Assembly: GCF_000275845.1 (NCBI RefSeq) | Contig: NW_006766889.1 | Span: 1,369,739 to 1,433,738, forward strand | Length of the DNA: 64,000 nt | Direction of reading: 5' to 3' | Source of the DNA: Dichomitus squalens LYAD-421 SS1 | Lineage: Eukaryota > Basidiomycota > Agaricomycetes > Polyporales > Polyporaceae | Shown here: positions 48,807-59,349 of the stretch, one piece after another | How the letters are laid out: the number at the start of each line of letters is the position of its first letter | Numbering within the stretch: position 1 is the first letter of the stretch | Made by a program: the position numbers and the translations under genes | The notes under the pieces: generated by a model | Told to the model about the DNA's origin: nothing | The model's database searches: none | What the model saw: the letters and a program-made list of their open reading frames with translations, nothing else

Positions 48807-49762
48807 ATGGGCACCGCCGCAGTCCTCGCTCCTCACGATGTGCCCACGAGCCTCAATTACTACACGCCCATAGGCACCGAGGAGCCGTACCAATACGTCC
48901 AGACACCCCCAGAGGGCAAGGCACCCCACAACCTCGGCTCCGAGCCGCATGAGGTGACAGTACGCGACGCACGCGGACGCGAAGACGAGTTCTCGCTCGA
49001 CAAGAACGGTTTCCAGTTCGTGAAGTACCCGAGCGTTGAGAAGGAGTTCGACGATGAGGAGCGTATCAAGGCGGTGTACTACCCCGAGGTCGAGAAGCTC
49101 CTCAAGGAGGTCGCAGGCGCGAAGCGCGTGTTCATTTTCGACCACACCATCAGGTGCGTCCTTCGCTATCCGTGGGGAGCTCTTGTTTGACTCATGAGTC
49201 AACGAACAGGCGCAAGCCCGGCTCTCCCGAAGCGCTGCAAGGGACGGGTGTCATCCCTCGTGGCCCCGTCGTACGTCGCTTCACTTACCAAATCTATCAT
49301 CGCGCTCGCTGACAATGACTCTAGGAGCGTGTCCACATCGACCAGACCTACAACGCCTCCGTCGAGCGCGTCAAGTACCACCTCCCCGAGGACGCCGAAC
49401 GGCTGCTCAAGTCGCGCGTGCGCATCATCAACGTCTGGCGGCCTATCCACCACCCCGTCGCGCACAAGCCGCTCGCGGTCTCGGACTGGCGCTACCTGGA
49501 TGAGAATGACCTTGTGCCGGTGCACTTCATCTACCCGCACCGCACGGGCAGCACGTACTCAGTGAAGTACAACCCGAACCACCAGTGGTGGCACCTGTCG
49601 GACCAGACCCCGGACGAGGTTACCCTCATCAAGTGCTACGACTCCGAGTCGGACAGGGCGAGGTTGACGCCGCACAGCGCGTTTGCGGACGCGAGCAGCC
49701 CGGCTGAGGCGCCGCACCGGGAGTCGATTGAGGTTCGTGTGTTGGTGTTTGACACCGAGTAG
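48807..49762 (+). CDS. CmcJ/NvfI/AsaB-like putative oxidoreductase, intact paralogue
   Basis: Model: join(48807..49153, 49210..49270, 49325..49762), 281 aa. This is the fungal family variously called CmcJ/NvfI, AsaB or GA4-desaturase-like, related to cephalosporin 7-alpha-methoxylase subunit proteins and often found in secondary-metabolite contexts. Typical features are HDVPTSLNYYTPIG, FQFVKYPSVEKEFDDEERIK, RVFIFDHTIRRK, a central ERVHIDQTY, INVWRPIHHPVAHKPLAVSD and the C-terminal IKCYDSESDRARLTPHSAF. The His of VHIDQTY and a later His are candidate metal ligands by analogy with 2-oxogl­utarate/Fe(II)-type enzymes, but a mechanism is not proven for this group. A second, inverted paralogue with the same three-exon structure and identical intron phases lies at 52646-62850. 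Confidence 0.9.
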
Positions 49763-50025
49763 ACGCGAATGGGCACCCCTTTCGGGTTGTAGGATCTTGG
49801 TGGATAGTGTGTTGAATGTTTGTAATATTATGCTGTTCGAGTGATGCAATCGAACGTTATGATCACTCAGCGCATAAATGATCTGGTCGTTATATTCTTC
49901 TGCCGACCCGAGATTGAGTAAAACACAAAAGATGCAACAATTGCAAATCGACTTCCTCTAATGAATACAGCAGCCAGGCCATAAGGATAACCAAGTCACA
50001 AGAATACGCTGCCATCCAGATCCGA
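49763..50025. other. short spacer between convergent genes
   Basis: 263 bp holding two converging 3' ends; no other feature. Confidence 0.4.
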
Positions 50026-51315
50026 TCACACTGCAATCGTCTTGTCAGCAGCCGTGGCATCGAGACCGTTGGCGTACTGGAACTCCCCGGAGTTTTCGTA
50101 CTATCGAAGCAGAAGTCAGGGTGAAAGGGCTGTACGCAGGGGACGAGGGCGACATACCTCCCACATGTCTATCGCGACCTGACAACTTTCCCGCACGACA
50201 CGAGGCGCGTCTGGTCGTTGCATCCACTCCTTGAGGTGAGGAAGGACCTCGGGTGTCGCGATGCCACCAAGGGCCTCTGCGGCCTCATGTCGGACCATGT
50301 CGGATTCGTGGGTATTCTCAAGCACTTTGAGTAGAGCGGGAACGGAGTGGGTGGAGAGGAGCTGGCCGAACACGAATGCGATCTCGTGCCTCAACGGCAA
50401 GAGTCAGGATGAATTGTGTGGACTGAAGGATGGACGAGACGCACTTGAATAAAGCACTGTCATCGCCGAAGCCGGACGCGAGCGCGTCGACTGCAGCAGG
50501 GGTGCCGATATTCCGGAGCGCGAACATTGCGCGGTACCGCTCGAATAGAGGAAGATTCCTGTCGTTGAGGGTATTCCGAAGCTTCGCGATGTTTTCCTCA
50601 GACGCGTCCTGGGGCGCGGCCTTGCCGGCAAGGAGACCAGAAGTAGGGGGAGCAGGGTCGATCGAGGTATACGCCCTGGGGGAGACCGCTTGTCAGTAGA
50701 GAAAAACGAGAACAGAGACGACGGAACGGACTGCTCAGCAGACTTGGCTGTTGTAGACCAGTGCTTCTGCCCCTCCTCCGAGTGGTCCCAGTCGATCTTG
50801 GCCAGTGCGATCTCGCACGTCTCGCGCACGCATTGCTCGGGGTCCTTTAGGTAACGCCGGAGTAGGTCTTTTGAGGATGTCGCGGAAATGGCACCAAGAG
50901 CCTCAGCGGCCTGTAGGTTATGCGGTTCAAGCCTTCGGACTCAAGCAAACGGATGGCAGGACTTACGGACCTCGTGCCGGACCATCGGATCCTCCTTCTC
51001 GTTGGCGAGGACGGATTCGAGGACGGGGAGCGCCGACGTGTTTTTCATCTGTCCAAGGCAATATGCAAGCTCGTGTTTGAGCAATGCACTCTCGTCCGCG
51101 AAACCTGGGTGCCATAGCAAAGTTAGACCGAGAGTCCGGGGAAGCAGAGAATATGTACACTTGCCCTTTGCGATGATATTCACCGCATCATCGTTTTTGA
51201 GCGCCTTGAGGGTGAACAAGGCCCGGAACCTGTTGTGGAGTGGTACGTTGCCCGAAGTGTTGAGCAGGGAGGCCTCAAGGGCGCCGAGGGTGCTGGGGTC
51301 GACTTCAGCCACCAT
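50026..51315 (-). CDS. deoxyhypusine hydroxylase (HEAT-repeat di-iron enzyme)
   Basis: Model: complement(join(50026..50100, 50158..50389, 50445..50675, 50732..50910, 50971..51104, 51165..51315)), 333 aa. It completes hypusine formation on translation factor eIF5A (EC 1.14.99.29) in the cytosol. The protein is two four-repeat HEAT halves. All four conserved His-Glu iron-ligand pairs are present: [13 protein letters not shown] and [12 protein letters not shown] in the N-terminal half, [13 protein letters not shown] and [12 protein letters not shown] in the C-terminal half. The length matches the family. The first intron appears to start with GC (AAAGG|GCAAGT, ending CACCCAG), a GC-AG intron; all others are GT-AG. 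The gene shares a 231 bp intergenic promoter with the divergent mrt4. No deoxyhypusine synthase gene is nearby. Confidence 0.96.
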
Positions 51316-51546
51316 GGTGAGGGAGAGAGCAGCGATTCGAGATTAGATTAAGCAGCGCGTAGATCTATACCAAGAAAATTTGGAGATTAGATCAACCTTT
51401 GTGAGGCGCCCTGCCTCGATCGCCGCATGCGGCGAGGGCCTTCTTTGCCTCACGCGGGCATCTTGCTGCATCTCCCTCTGGGCTAGTCTCTACCACAATC
51501 TGTACTATACATACCTGTTGCACACTCCATATAATCTCACACTGAA
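51316..51546. promoter_or_regulatory. bidirectional promoter of deoxyhypusine hydroxylase and mrt4
   Basis: 231 bp separates the two divergent start codons, so both translation-related genes must share this control region. No TATA box is obvious in the minus direction; an AT-rich CTATACATACC stretch lies about 40 bp before the mrt4 ATG. Confidence 0.55.
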
Positions 51547-52475
51547 ATGCCCAAGTCAAAACGCTCCAAAGTCGGTGAGGAGATCGCAGCCCTGCGGGCA
51601 TGGACGAGGACTGACCTCCGCCTTAGTCTCGTTGACCAAGGTCGCGAAGAAGACAAGAGAAGACAAAAACGCACTCCTCGCAGAGGTAAGCACCTGTCTC
51701 ACAGCTCCGTACGCGCACAGCTGACATTGTCAGGTGCAAGAAAATGCCGACAAATGGCAATACTGCTGGCTGTTCGAGGTGGGGAACATGCGGAACGCCC
51801 ACCTGAAGACAGTCCGGAAACTATGGAAAGAGTGCGCCCTCTCCTCCTCCTCCTCCTCTCCCCCCTTCCCCTCACACCCTTCCCCAACCGCTAACATATG
51901 CGCCCCCAAACAGCACCGCACGCATGTTCTTCGGCCGCGGCGCCGTGATGGCCAAAGCCCTCGGCACGACGCCCGCGGAAGAGCACCGCCCGGGGCTGCA
52001 CAAGCTCGCGACGCAGATCCGGGGCCAGGTCGGGCTCTTCTTCACGGACTCGCCGCCCGCGGAGGTGCTCGAGTGGTTCGCGGACTTCGCGCAGCCTGAC
52101 TTCGCGCGCGCGGGCAACCGCGCGGCGCGCACGGTCGTGCTGCCCGCGGGGCCCGTCATGCAGCAGCACGCGCAGCCGCCGGAGCCGTTCCCGCACAACG
52201 AGGAGCCGCAGCTGCGGCGGCTCGGGCTGCGCACGCGCATGGAGCGCGGGGTGCCGACGCTCGACGCGCCGCATACGGTGTGCGAGAAGGGGAGGGCGCT
52301 GACGCCGGAGCAGGCGCAGCTGCTGAAGCTGGTCGGGATCAGGATGGTGACGTTCAAGGTCGGGCTGCGGGCGCGGTGGGACGCGGCGACGGGGGAGGTC
52401 ACGCAGATCGAGGGCGAGGAGGTCGAGGAGGGGGACGTGGGCGGAGAGGAGGAGGCCGAGGAGATGAGCGAGTGA
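51547..52475 (+). CDS. mrt4: ribosome assembly factor Mrt4 (uL10/P0-like)
   Basis: Model: join(51547..51574, 51627..51685, 51734..51831, 51914..52475), 248 aa. Mrt4 occupies the P0/uL10 site on nucleolar pre-60S particles until it is exchanged for P0 in the cytoplasm. The sequence is diagnostic: MPKSKRSKVVSLTKVAKKTR, ADKWQYCWLFEVGNMRN, then RMFFGRGAVMAKALG, QIRGQVGLFFTD, and the C-terminal LLKLVGIRMVTFKVGLRARW, with an acidic tail. It lacks the P0 C-terminal stalk peptide, which fits Mrt4 rather than P0. Exon 4 is unusually GC-rich. Intact. Confidence 0.95.
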
Positions 52476-53304
52476 TTGTATGATCTCTGCACTTCTGTTT
52501 GATTTCGCTGTCCCGTCTTCTTCTTTCACATTTTGCACGTACACAGGGTCATCTGGTATTCAGCAAACAGCGTGCGTACAGCCAAAGCGCGCCGCTCTAC
52601 ACTATCCTACATCCCCCAGGTCAGTACGTCTGCGATGTCTACCCATCACTCCTCGTCGAACAACAGCGCCCTCAACTCGATGCTCTGCCGATGCGGCGCC
52701 CCCTCGGGCGTCGTGCTGTCCCAAAACGCGCTATGCGGCGTCAGCCGCGCCCTGTCTGTCAGCGAGTCGTAGCACTTGATCAGCGTGACCTCCTCCGGCG
52801 TCTGCTGGCTCAGGTACCACCACTTGTGCGCGGGGTTGTAGCGCACGCTGAACGTCGCCCCGACGCGGTCGGGGTAGTAGTACGTGACGGGGACGAGGTC
52901 CGCGCGCTCGTCGAGCGCGCGCCAGTCCGAGACCGCGAGCGGGCGGTGGAAGACGGGGTTCGCGATCGGCCGCCAGACGTTGACGAGCCGCGTGCGGGAT
53001 TGGAGGAGGCGCGGGGCGTCCGCGCCGAGGAGCTGGTGCACGCGCTTGATCGTTGCTTCGTATGTCTGGTCGATGTGCACGCGTTCCTGTAGGGAACAGG
53101 AAGGTGAGCGGGTATCGGGGGCGGGGATACGGGGGCTTACCACGGGGCCGCGCGAGACGTTCCGGGGCACCGAGCCGTCTTTGTCGCTGTGACGCCTGCA
53201 CCCTGGAGTCAACATACACTCTGCGCATGCGCCAGTGCGTTCGGACGGACCTGATGGTATGGTCGAAGATGACGACCTTCTTCGCGCCCGTGACGCGCCT
53301 GAGG

Positions 53305-53343
53305 CCCAGTGAGAACCTTCCCTATTTCCTACGATTTGTAGCT
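53305..53343 (+). repeat. left terminal inverted repeat (39 bp)
   Basis: Perfect inverted match to 62500-62538, starting CCCAGTGAGAACCTTCCC. Directly follows the CCTGAGG target duplication. Confidence 0.92.
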
Positions 53344-53455
53344 TTTGCCAGCGATTGCCGTCTATTGCCATCTTTTCAGAGCTGTCTCGTTGACAGCTCG
53401 GCGTCTATCCAGGCTTCATTTCATACATCGATGATCGCTTTTATATATATAGAAT

Positions 53456-53477
53456 GGCAAATCGACGTCGATTTGCC
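53456..53477. repeat. 22 bp perfect palindrome in the element's left subterminal region
   Basis: GGCAAATCGAC followed by its exact reverse complement, bracketed by TATATATA tracts on both sides (about 53441-53450 and 53489-53497). Could be a transposase binding site or form a hairpin. Confidence 0.8.
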
Positions 53478-54282
53478 ACGTCGCACGTATATATATCGTT
53501 CACTCGACTGTGTCGACACGATCGTCGACATGCGTATATACACCTGCCCGTCGGTTGGATCGATCACCGACTTGTGTCCGGTGAGGCTACCAGACGCCTG
53601 CGCAGCTGCATGTGGTGAGCCTCTCGTCTCGCTCGCTGTATGTTTCACACCATCCCTCTACGCAGAAAATTCACTCGCGCACACTTTGCGGATCACGATA
53701 AGGCACTATGATCATGAGATATGCCGGAAGAGGTATGTCAGCGCACTTGCTATGTCACATGCCTTCGAGTATGCTCAGTTTTTCCGTTTATCTCTCTACT
53801 AGGGAACCTGGCTTACTCAAAGTATCAGACCAGCGAGGCACACACTCGAACAAGAGCGCGTCATGGAGGTTCTCCGGAGTAGTTCACATTCAGTGAATTC
53901 ACTACGGCGCGTGCGCAGGACCAGTCCCGCGAGCTCGACCGCGCGGTCGGCAGATTGGGCCACCAACGTGCACCAACCCCGAACATAATGTCATGCATAA
54001 CCGCGGCTCTCCAGGTACGACCTCATCCCTATCAGTTTTCCCTCACATCTGCAGTCAGTTCTGCTCGTTTCTTCTAGGGGGTCGCAACGGCTTCTCTGTC
54101 ACCATCCAGGGGTACACCAAGCCATTCTTCCGCAAATGGTCCGAAACGCGGCCAGTTGGCACAGTGCAGCAGCCGCCGTGCGTTCGGTAGCGTAGATAAC
54201 AATATATTTTTTGCAGACATATAACACCGTTCGGACGGATTGATAGAGCCAACGCACCTCGTCTTTCCAGCGAAGAGTGCAG

Positions 54283-57200
54283 ATGGAGCCTCCTCCGCCT
54301 CCCAGCAGGCAGCTTTTGCCGGACGTCTTGCCCCCTAATACGATCACCCAATATCTCTGTGACTGCCGGAAGCATTGTGGTGGCACTCTACGCACTGTCG
54401 CGTTACGCACCTTCAACAGACACGCAACGCATCGCACTACGCCCGACTCCGAGCTCATACTGCACCTGTCTCCCGACGCGGATACCCCGGTCATAGGACG
54501 CCCCCCTCCCCCACCAATTACGCGGTCCATAGTTCACGGATCAAGCACACAAGGACGATATGGACAGGTATGTCATACAATAAATGTATTGTTATTCATG
54601 TATTTGAAAATGCGGTACACAGGCGAGCTCGCTGAGCAGCGCACAAGTCGCATCACACTCTTGGGAAGGAGCCGGAGAGGCAAACTCGAGCGAGTCCTCG
54701 GAGAGCTCGAGTGAGTCCTCGGATGATGGGCGCGCTCGTCCTGGGGGCTCGCAAGCTCCCCCTCCCATCCCGCAACAAGGCGTCTCCCCGCCTTCGCTCC
54801 CTAGTTCCCCACCCCATCAACTCTCTCCCCCTACCTCTCCTCGCGCACGCGCGGCGACCGAGGGGCGTTCCGAGTCCCATTCCTCGCGCTCGGAATCCGA
54901 ATCGGAGCCGGAGGTGGGCTACACGGAGGATCAGGGTGCCCCTCGCGATGCTCACCAGAGGGAGTTCCGGATTGCTCAATTGTTTGTTGATGCGCTCGGT
55001 GGGGCCACCTTGGATGCTTCTGGTCTTGACGGAGACACTCTGGGCAGGCTTCGAACCCCTCGCATGCAGCTGCCTGAGCTCGATGCTGGCCATCTGGCTG
55101 GCATGCGCATGTATCTCGCCCGAGGCGACGCTTCCGAGGACAACTACACGGACGTCCGAGCAGCCATGACGGAGTACCTCAAGGCTTCCTCCACACCTGG
55201 CCCCGCGATCCCGACCTATGAGCAGGTCAAGCGGCTCGTGGGGCAGGTCACAGGGGTCACTGCCGTGCGGACGGACATGTGCCCCAACTCATGCATTGCG
55301 TACACGGGCCCTTTTGAGAATCTTCTCGAGTGCCCTTACCCGCACTGTCGGCAGCCGCGCTACGAGCTTGTTGGCCTGGATCGCTTGAAGCGCGTTCCGA
55401 GGCGAACGTTTTTGACGTTCCCCCTTGGCCCGCAGCTCCAGAGCTTGTGGGCGTCCCCAGGCACGGCCCTCAATATGCGTCACCGTAGTCGCGAGACGCA
55501 GCGCATCATCGCTGAGGTACAGGCCAGGCAACGCCAAGGGAGTACGGAGACCTTTGCTATGGTCGACGACCTGTACTATGGAGCGGACTATCTCCGCGCT
55601 GTTGCGGCCGGGGAGATTGGTCCTGATGACATGGTCCTGATGTTCTCCCTCGATGGTGCTCAGCTCTACGCCTCCAAACAATCTGATACATGGTTTTATA
55701 TCTGGGTCCTCCTCGATCTCTCCCCCACGTTGCGCTACAAGAAGCGTTACGTCCTCCCTGGTGCCGTCATCGGAGGTCCCAACAAGCCCCGGAACATCGA
55801 TTCCTTCCTCTTCCCCGGACTGTTTCATCTTGCGGCGTTGCAGCGCGAGGGACTCCAGGTCTGGGATGCTTCTCAACAACGTCAATTTGTATCTTTTGTC
55901 TTCCTCCTTCTTGGAACTGCCGACTCTCCTGCGATGGCCTATCTCAATGGGCTTGTCGGGCACAACGGGTGTCAAGGCTGCCGTCTGTACTGTGGACAGG
56001 TTGGCCGCCGAAAACCTCATCATCCCACGTACTATCCCGCGCTCCTGCGTCCGCGCGACGATCACGACGGTCCCCCCAACATGTCGCTTCGGGTGCAAAC
56101 CTTGGCCGATTCAGCTGCGGCGCAGCAGCGCTACAAGGAGAACCTCGTGCGCGTCAAGGGCGCGAGGAACAAGGCCGAGTATACCCGTTTGCGCCTGGAG
56201 ACAGGCATCGCGAAGCCGAGTCTCTTCAGCGGGCTGCCTCGTTTCCTCGGTGTGCCGGGTGGGTTCGCCCTTGATCTCATGCACCTCATTTCCCTCAATC
56301 TGACAGACCTTATCATGTCCCTCCTCCGCGGCACTCTCACCTGCGATTCTCCCGATGACAAGTCCACCTGGGACTTCGCGATCTTCCTTGATCAGGACCT
56401 GTGGCGGCAACATGGCCAACTGGTGGCCGATGCGACTCGATATCTCCCTGGTTCTTTTGACAGACCTCCCCGCGACCCCTCCAAGAAGATTTCGAGCGGG
56501 TACAAGGCCTGGGAATTCCTGCTCTATGTTTACGGCCTACTCCCAGGGCTCCTCCGACACATCCTTCCCCCCGTCTACTATCAACATTTCTGCCGCCTGG
56601 TCTATGGTGTTCGCATTGTTCTTCAGTTTCGTTTCCGCCCTAGACTTGACTTGCCAGCTGCACACACATCATTTGTTCAGTACATCGAGGAATATGAACA
56701 CTTGTACTACCAACGCCGCAGGGAGCGCCTCCATTTCGTGCGGCCGAGTTTGCATTCACTTGGTCACATTGTCCCGGAGGCGACGCGCATCGGACCTGGG
56801 GCACTCCATTCACAATGGACACTCGAGAACTTTATTGGGAACATCACACGCGAGATCAAGCAGCACGTTACACCGTATGCTAATGTGTCAGAGCGCGCTT
56901 TGCGGCGCTGCCAGATCAATGCTTTGAAGGCCATGATACCCTCGCTCGCTGAACCCGAATCTACACTCCCACAGTATGCCGAAGAACTTGGAGATGGGTA
57001 TGTCCTTCTCACCGCTAGGGACTCCCGCCATCGCGTTGTCCCCCCCCTTGAGGCACGTGCCTTGCGCGACTTTGTTCGCCACGAGGGCATCCACCTTCAG
57101 GACCCCAACTGGGCCGCTCCTGTGCTACGCTGGGCCCGACTGCGTCTTCCCAATGGGCAGGTAGCCCGTTGTGGGTGGAAGGAGATCGCCTTAGAGGCCC

Positions 57201-57660
57201 GGGGGCGAAAGCCACGGCGCGCCCGGATGGTCAAGGTATGTGTCACCTAGCAAAAGATTGCTCATTGACTTATGGGTTTGTTCAGCTCCGAGATGAGCGG
57301 TTCGCAGAGGTCCAATATTTTTTCCGCATGGACTTGCATGGTCACACTGAGACTCTGGCTATGGTTGCCTGGTTTACGCCACCAGACAAGGACATTCTAA
57401 CGTTCTCTCGGGGGACACTACTAGCATGCCAGCACTTAGGTGATTCGTCGCGCGCGGTCATCTTTGCGAAACAGATCGTCTCTGTGATCGCCATGGTTCC
57501 CCTGCCTTTGTCATCGCAAGAAGCTCAGCAGCCTCGTGCAGATGTGCTGTACAGGGATCGTTTTTACGTCGTAGAAAAACCGGGTTTGGATGTTGCCAGA
57601 ATGGCTGGACGCGTAGAGGATTGTACTACAGACATGGATGGCCTGGACGCCTTGGCGTAG
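54283..57660 (+). CDS. Plavaka/Tnp2-like transposase
   Basis: Model: join(54283..54567, 54623..57235, 57286..57660), 1,090 aa, two introns. The N-terminus has a Cys-rich putative DNA-binding motif (YLCDCRKHCGG, then TFNRHATHR), followed by a Pro/Ser/Glu-rich disordered linker. The core begins near residue 205 and contains CPYPHCRQPRYE (zinc ribbon-like), MVDDLYYGADYLRAV, MFSLDGAQLYASKQSDTWFY with a catalytic-type Asp, KKRYVLPGAVIGGPNKPRN, IDSFLFPGLFHLAALQREGL, LNGLVGHNGCQGCRLYC and ALDLMHLISLNLTDLIM. The C-terminus ends DRFYVVEKPGLDVARMAGR. This matches the transposase type common in Agaricomycetes, grouped in the CMC (CACTA-Mirage-Chapaev) superfamily. No internal stop or frameshift is seen. 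It would cut and re-insert the element using its terminal repeats. Confidence 0.9.
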
Positions 57661-57666
57661 TTTCCT

Positions 57667-58293
57667 TCAATTAGACTCCTGGGTAGGTGCTTTGTACATA
57701 CACATACGCACAACAAATATCCGTCTAGTACTCCTTGTAGCGCAACAAACCACATCGTAGCGCGACAAACTGCCTCTTTGCGCAACAAAACGCCTCGTAG
57801 CGCGACAAACCGCATCGTAGCGCCACAAAGTGCCTTGTTGCACGGGCCTTTCTGCATCACCCGTGTCCTCCTTGTTGACCTCGTCCACACGTTGCTGCGC
57901 CACAAATTCGTAGTCGTCGTGAGGGGCGACCCGCGGTAAGAGCGCATCTCTGGCATCCTGGGTAGGTTTGGTACGCTGGGGAACGCAGGCCCCAGGGGAA
58001 CAGAGGAGTCTGATGGCGTGTGAACGCAAGGAATGTACGGCTGCAGAGAAGACTTGAGCGAGGAACGTCTGTCTCCACGACGGAAGCCTGCTCCTCTGCG
58101 GCGCGAAATTGAAGCGAGGGCTGGGGCCGTGGGACATGTGCGATAGCGACAGCTGGAGGTAGGTCTCGGTTCTTCGCAAATGCTGTTTCATGAACCACTT
58201 GACCGATGGCGGAGGAGCAGTAAGACCAGTTGAGATAGGACAAAAAGCGAGACAGAACACGAAGGAAAGATTTTGGGGCTTGCGCGACTCCAA
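57667..58293 (-). CDS. possible accessory frame overlapping the 20 bp repeats
   Basis: A 208-codon minus-strand frame with plausible composition in its first two thirds (APPPSVKWFMKQHLRRTETY, then DDYEFVAQQRVDEVN) and a repetitive C-terminus encoded by the 57738-57842 minisatellite. It could be a 3' exon of the gene starting at 59169, but the stop at 58387 and unclear splice sites leave this unproven. The protein is not recognised. Confidence 0.3.
   Translation of the reverse strand: MESRKPQNLSFVFCLAFCPISTGLTAPPPSVKWFMKQHLRRTETYLQLSLSHMSHGPSPRFNFAPQRSRLPSWRQTFLAQVFSAAVHSLRSHAIRLLCSPGACVPQRTKPTQDARDALLPRVAPHDDYEFVAQQRVDEVNKEDTGDAERPVQQGTLWRYDAVCRATRRFVAQRGSLSRYDVVCCATRSTRRIFVVRMCMYKAPTQESN
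57738..57842. repeat. 20 bp degenerate tandem repeat inside the transposon
   Basis: About five copies of a unit near TAGCGCGACAAACCGCATCG, with one shortened copy, located just past the transposase stop codon. Confidence 0.8.
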
Positions 58294-58386
58294 GAATCAT
58301 AATACACCTGGGGCCAAAAGGCGTTGAGCTCGACGATGCCAGTTAGCTGGTATAGAAATGTGTTCGCGCGACTCACAAACATTGTA

Positions 58387-59169
58387 CTAAGCACCCCACG
58401 AAGGCGGGAGCGTCCGCTTCTTTTTCGGTGCAGTGGTGCCATTTCCTGGGCAGGAGTTGTGCTTCACCCGAAATCCAGAGGAAGAGGTAGCGATGGGATC
58501 CAGAGTCCTCGAAGACCCCTGGGAAACCGGCGGGACAGATGAATTGCTGCCCGCCACGGGCGGACCAAGGCGAGTGCCTGGAGGGTTGCACAAGAGGAGC
58601 TCGTCAGCCAAGGGAACACGCAAGGCCGCCACAAGGGTCGCCAAAAGAGCAGGATCGTGAGCCAAAGATGTCCGGAGTGGATCGACAAGGGTGTCCAGCA
58701 AAGGTGCCTTGAGAGCCGTGAGGAGGGGCGGTACAAGAGAGTCAACTAATGAGTGTGCAAGAGAGGGTTCAAGGGATGCAATATCGTGGCGAGGGGGGGA
58801 GCTCTCCGCAAAAATAGCCGACGTCCCCACGGGAGGTTCCTGGGCGTCCTCCTGGGTGCTGGCCGATGTGGTGTTTCCTCCCACCGAGTCGAGCTCATTC
58901 GAGCTCTTCTCAAACCAGTCGAAAACTGAATTGAAAGTGTTTAGGACGCCCTTTGTGCCTTTCCCTACCTCCTCCTGAAGAACGCAGTACTTGTCAATGG
59001 TGTCGGGGCCCCGGTCCTCGGCCAGATGGCAGGCTAGACGTGCCGCTGTAGTAGCCAAGGTGAGTAGACTGGTGACAACAATTTTCCGGTTGCCCTCAGG
59101 ATGTTTCTCGATGTTGTTTTGCAATGCCCATGCAAGAATGAGGGGCTCGGGGAGTTTTGCTGTGGACAT
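58387..59169 (-). CDS. transposon-borne accessory protein of unknown function
   Basis: A 260-codon frame from the ATG at 59169 to the stop at 58387. The N-terminal 95 residues look folded and mainly helical (SLLTLATTAARLACHLAED, VLNTFNSVFDWFEKSSNEL). The middle has a heptad-like alternation of short Leu/Pro repeats (SLVDSLVPPLLTALKAPLL, DTLVDPLRTSL, DPALLATLVAALRVPLADEL), and the tail is Ser-rich then basic (APKKKRTLPPSWGA), possibly a nuclear localisation signal. I do not recognise the family. Its start codon faces that of the plus-strand accessory gene across 180 bp, so the two share a promoter inside the element. A longer product spliced to 58293-57667 is possible. Confidence 0.6.
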   Translation of the reverse strand: MSTAKLPEPLILAWALQNNIEKHPEGNRKIVVTSLLTLATTAARLACHLAEDRGPDTIDKYCVLQEEVGKGTKGVLNTFNSVFDWFEKSSNELDSVGGNTTSASTQEDAQEPPVGTSAIFAESSPPRHDIASLEPSLAHSLVDSLVPPLLTALKAPLLDTLVDPLRTSLAHDPALLATLVAALRVPLADELLLCNPPGTRLGPPVAGSNSSVPPVSQGSSRTLDPIATSSSGFRVKHNSCPGNGTTAPKKKRTLPPSWGA

Positions 59170-59349
59170 ACTGACCAGAAGGGCACTCTACGAGAGAGAC
59201 GGTGGACGCCGCGCGACAGGTATCGCGTTCCACTCGCCGTCACATGACCTGACGCGTCCTTTGCCAAATGTCGCGACAACCTTGCTCCCAACATCTTTCT
59301 CTCCTCGCCAACATCTTGCTCTCACCCTCTGATAATTCCTCCGGCCAAA

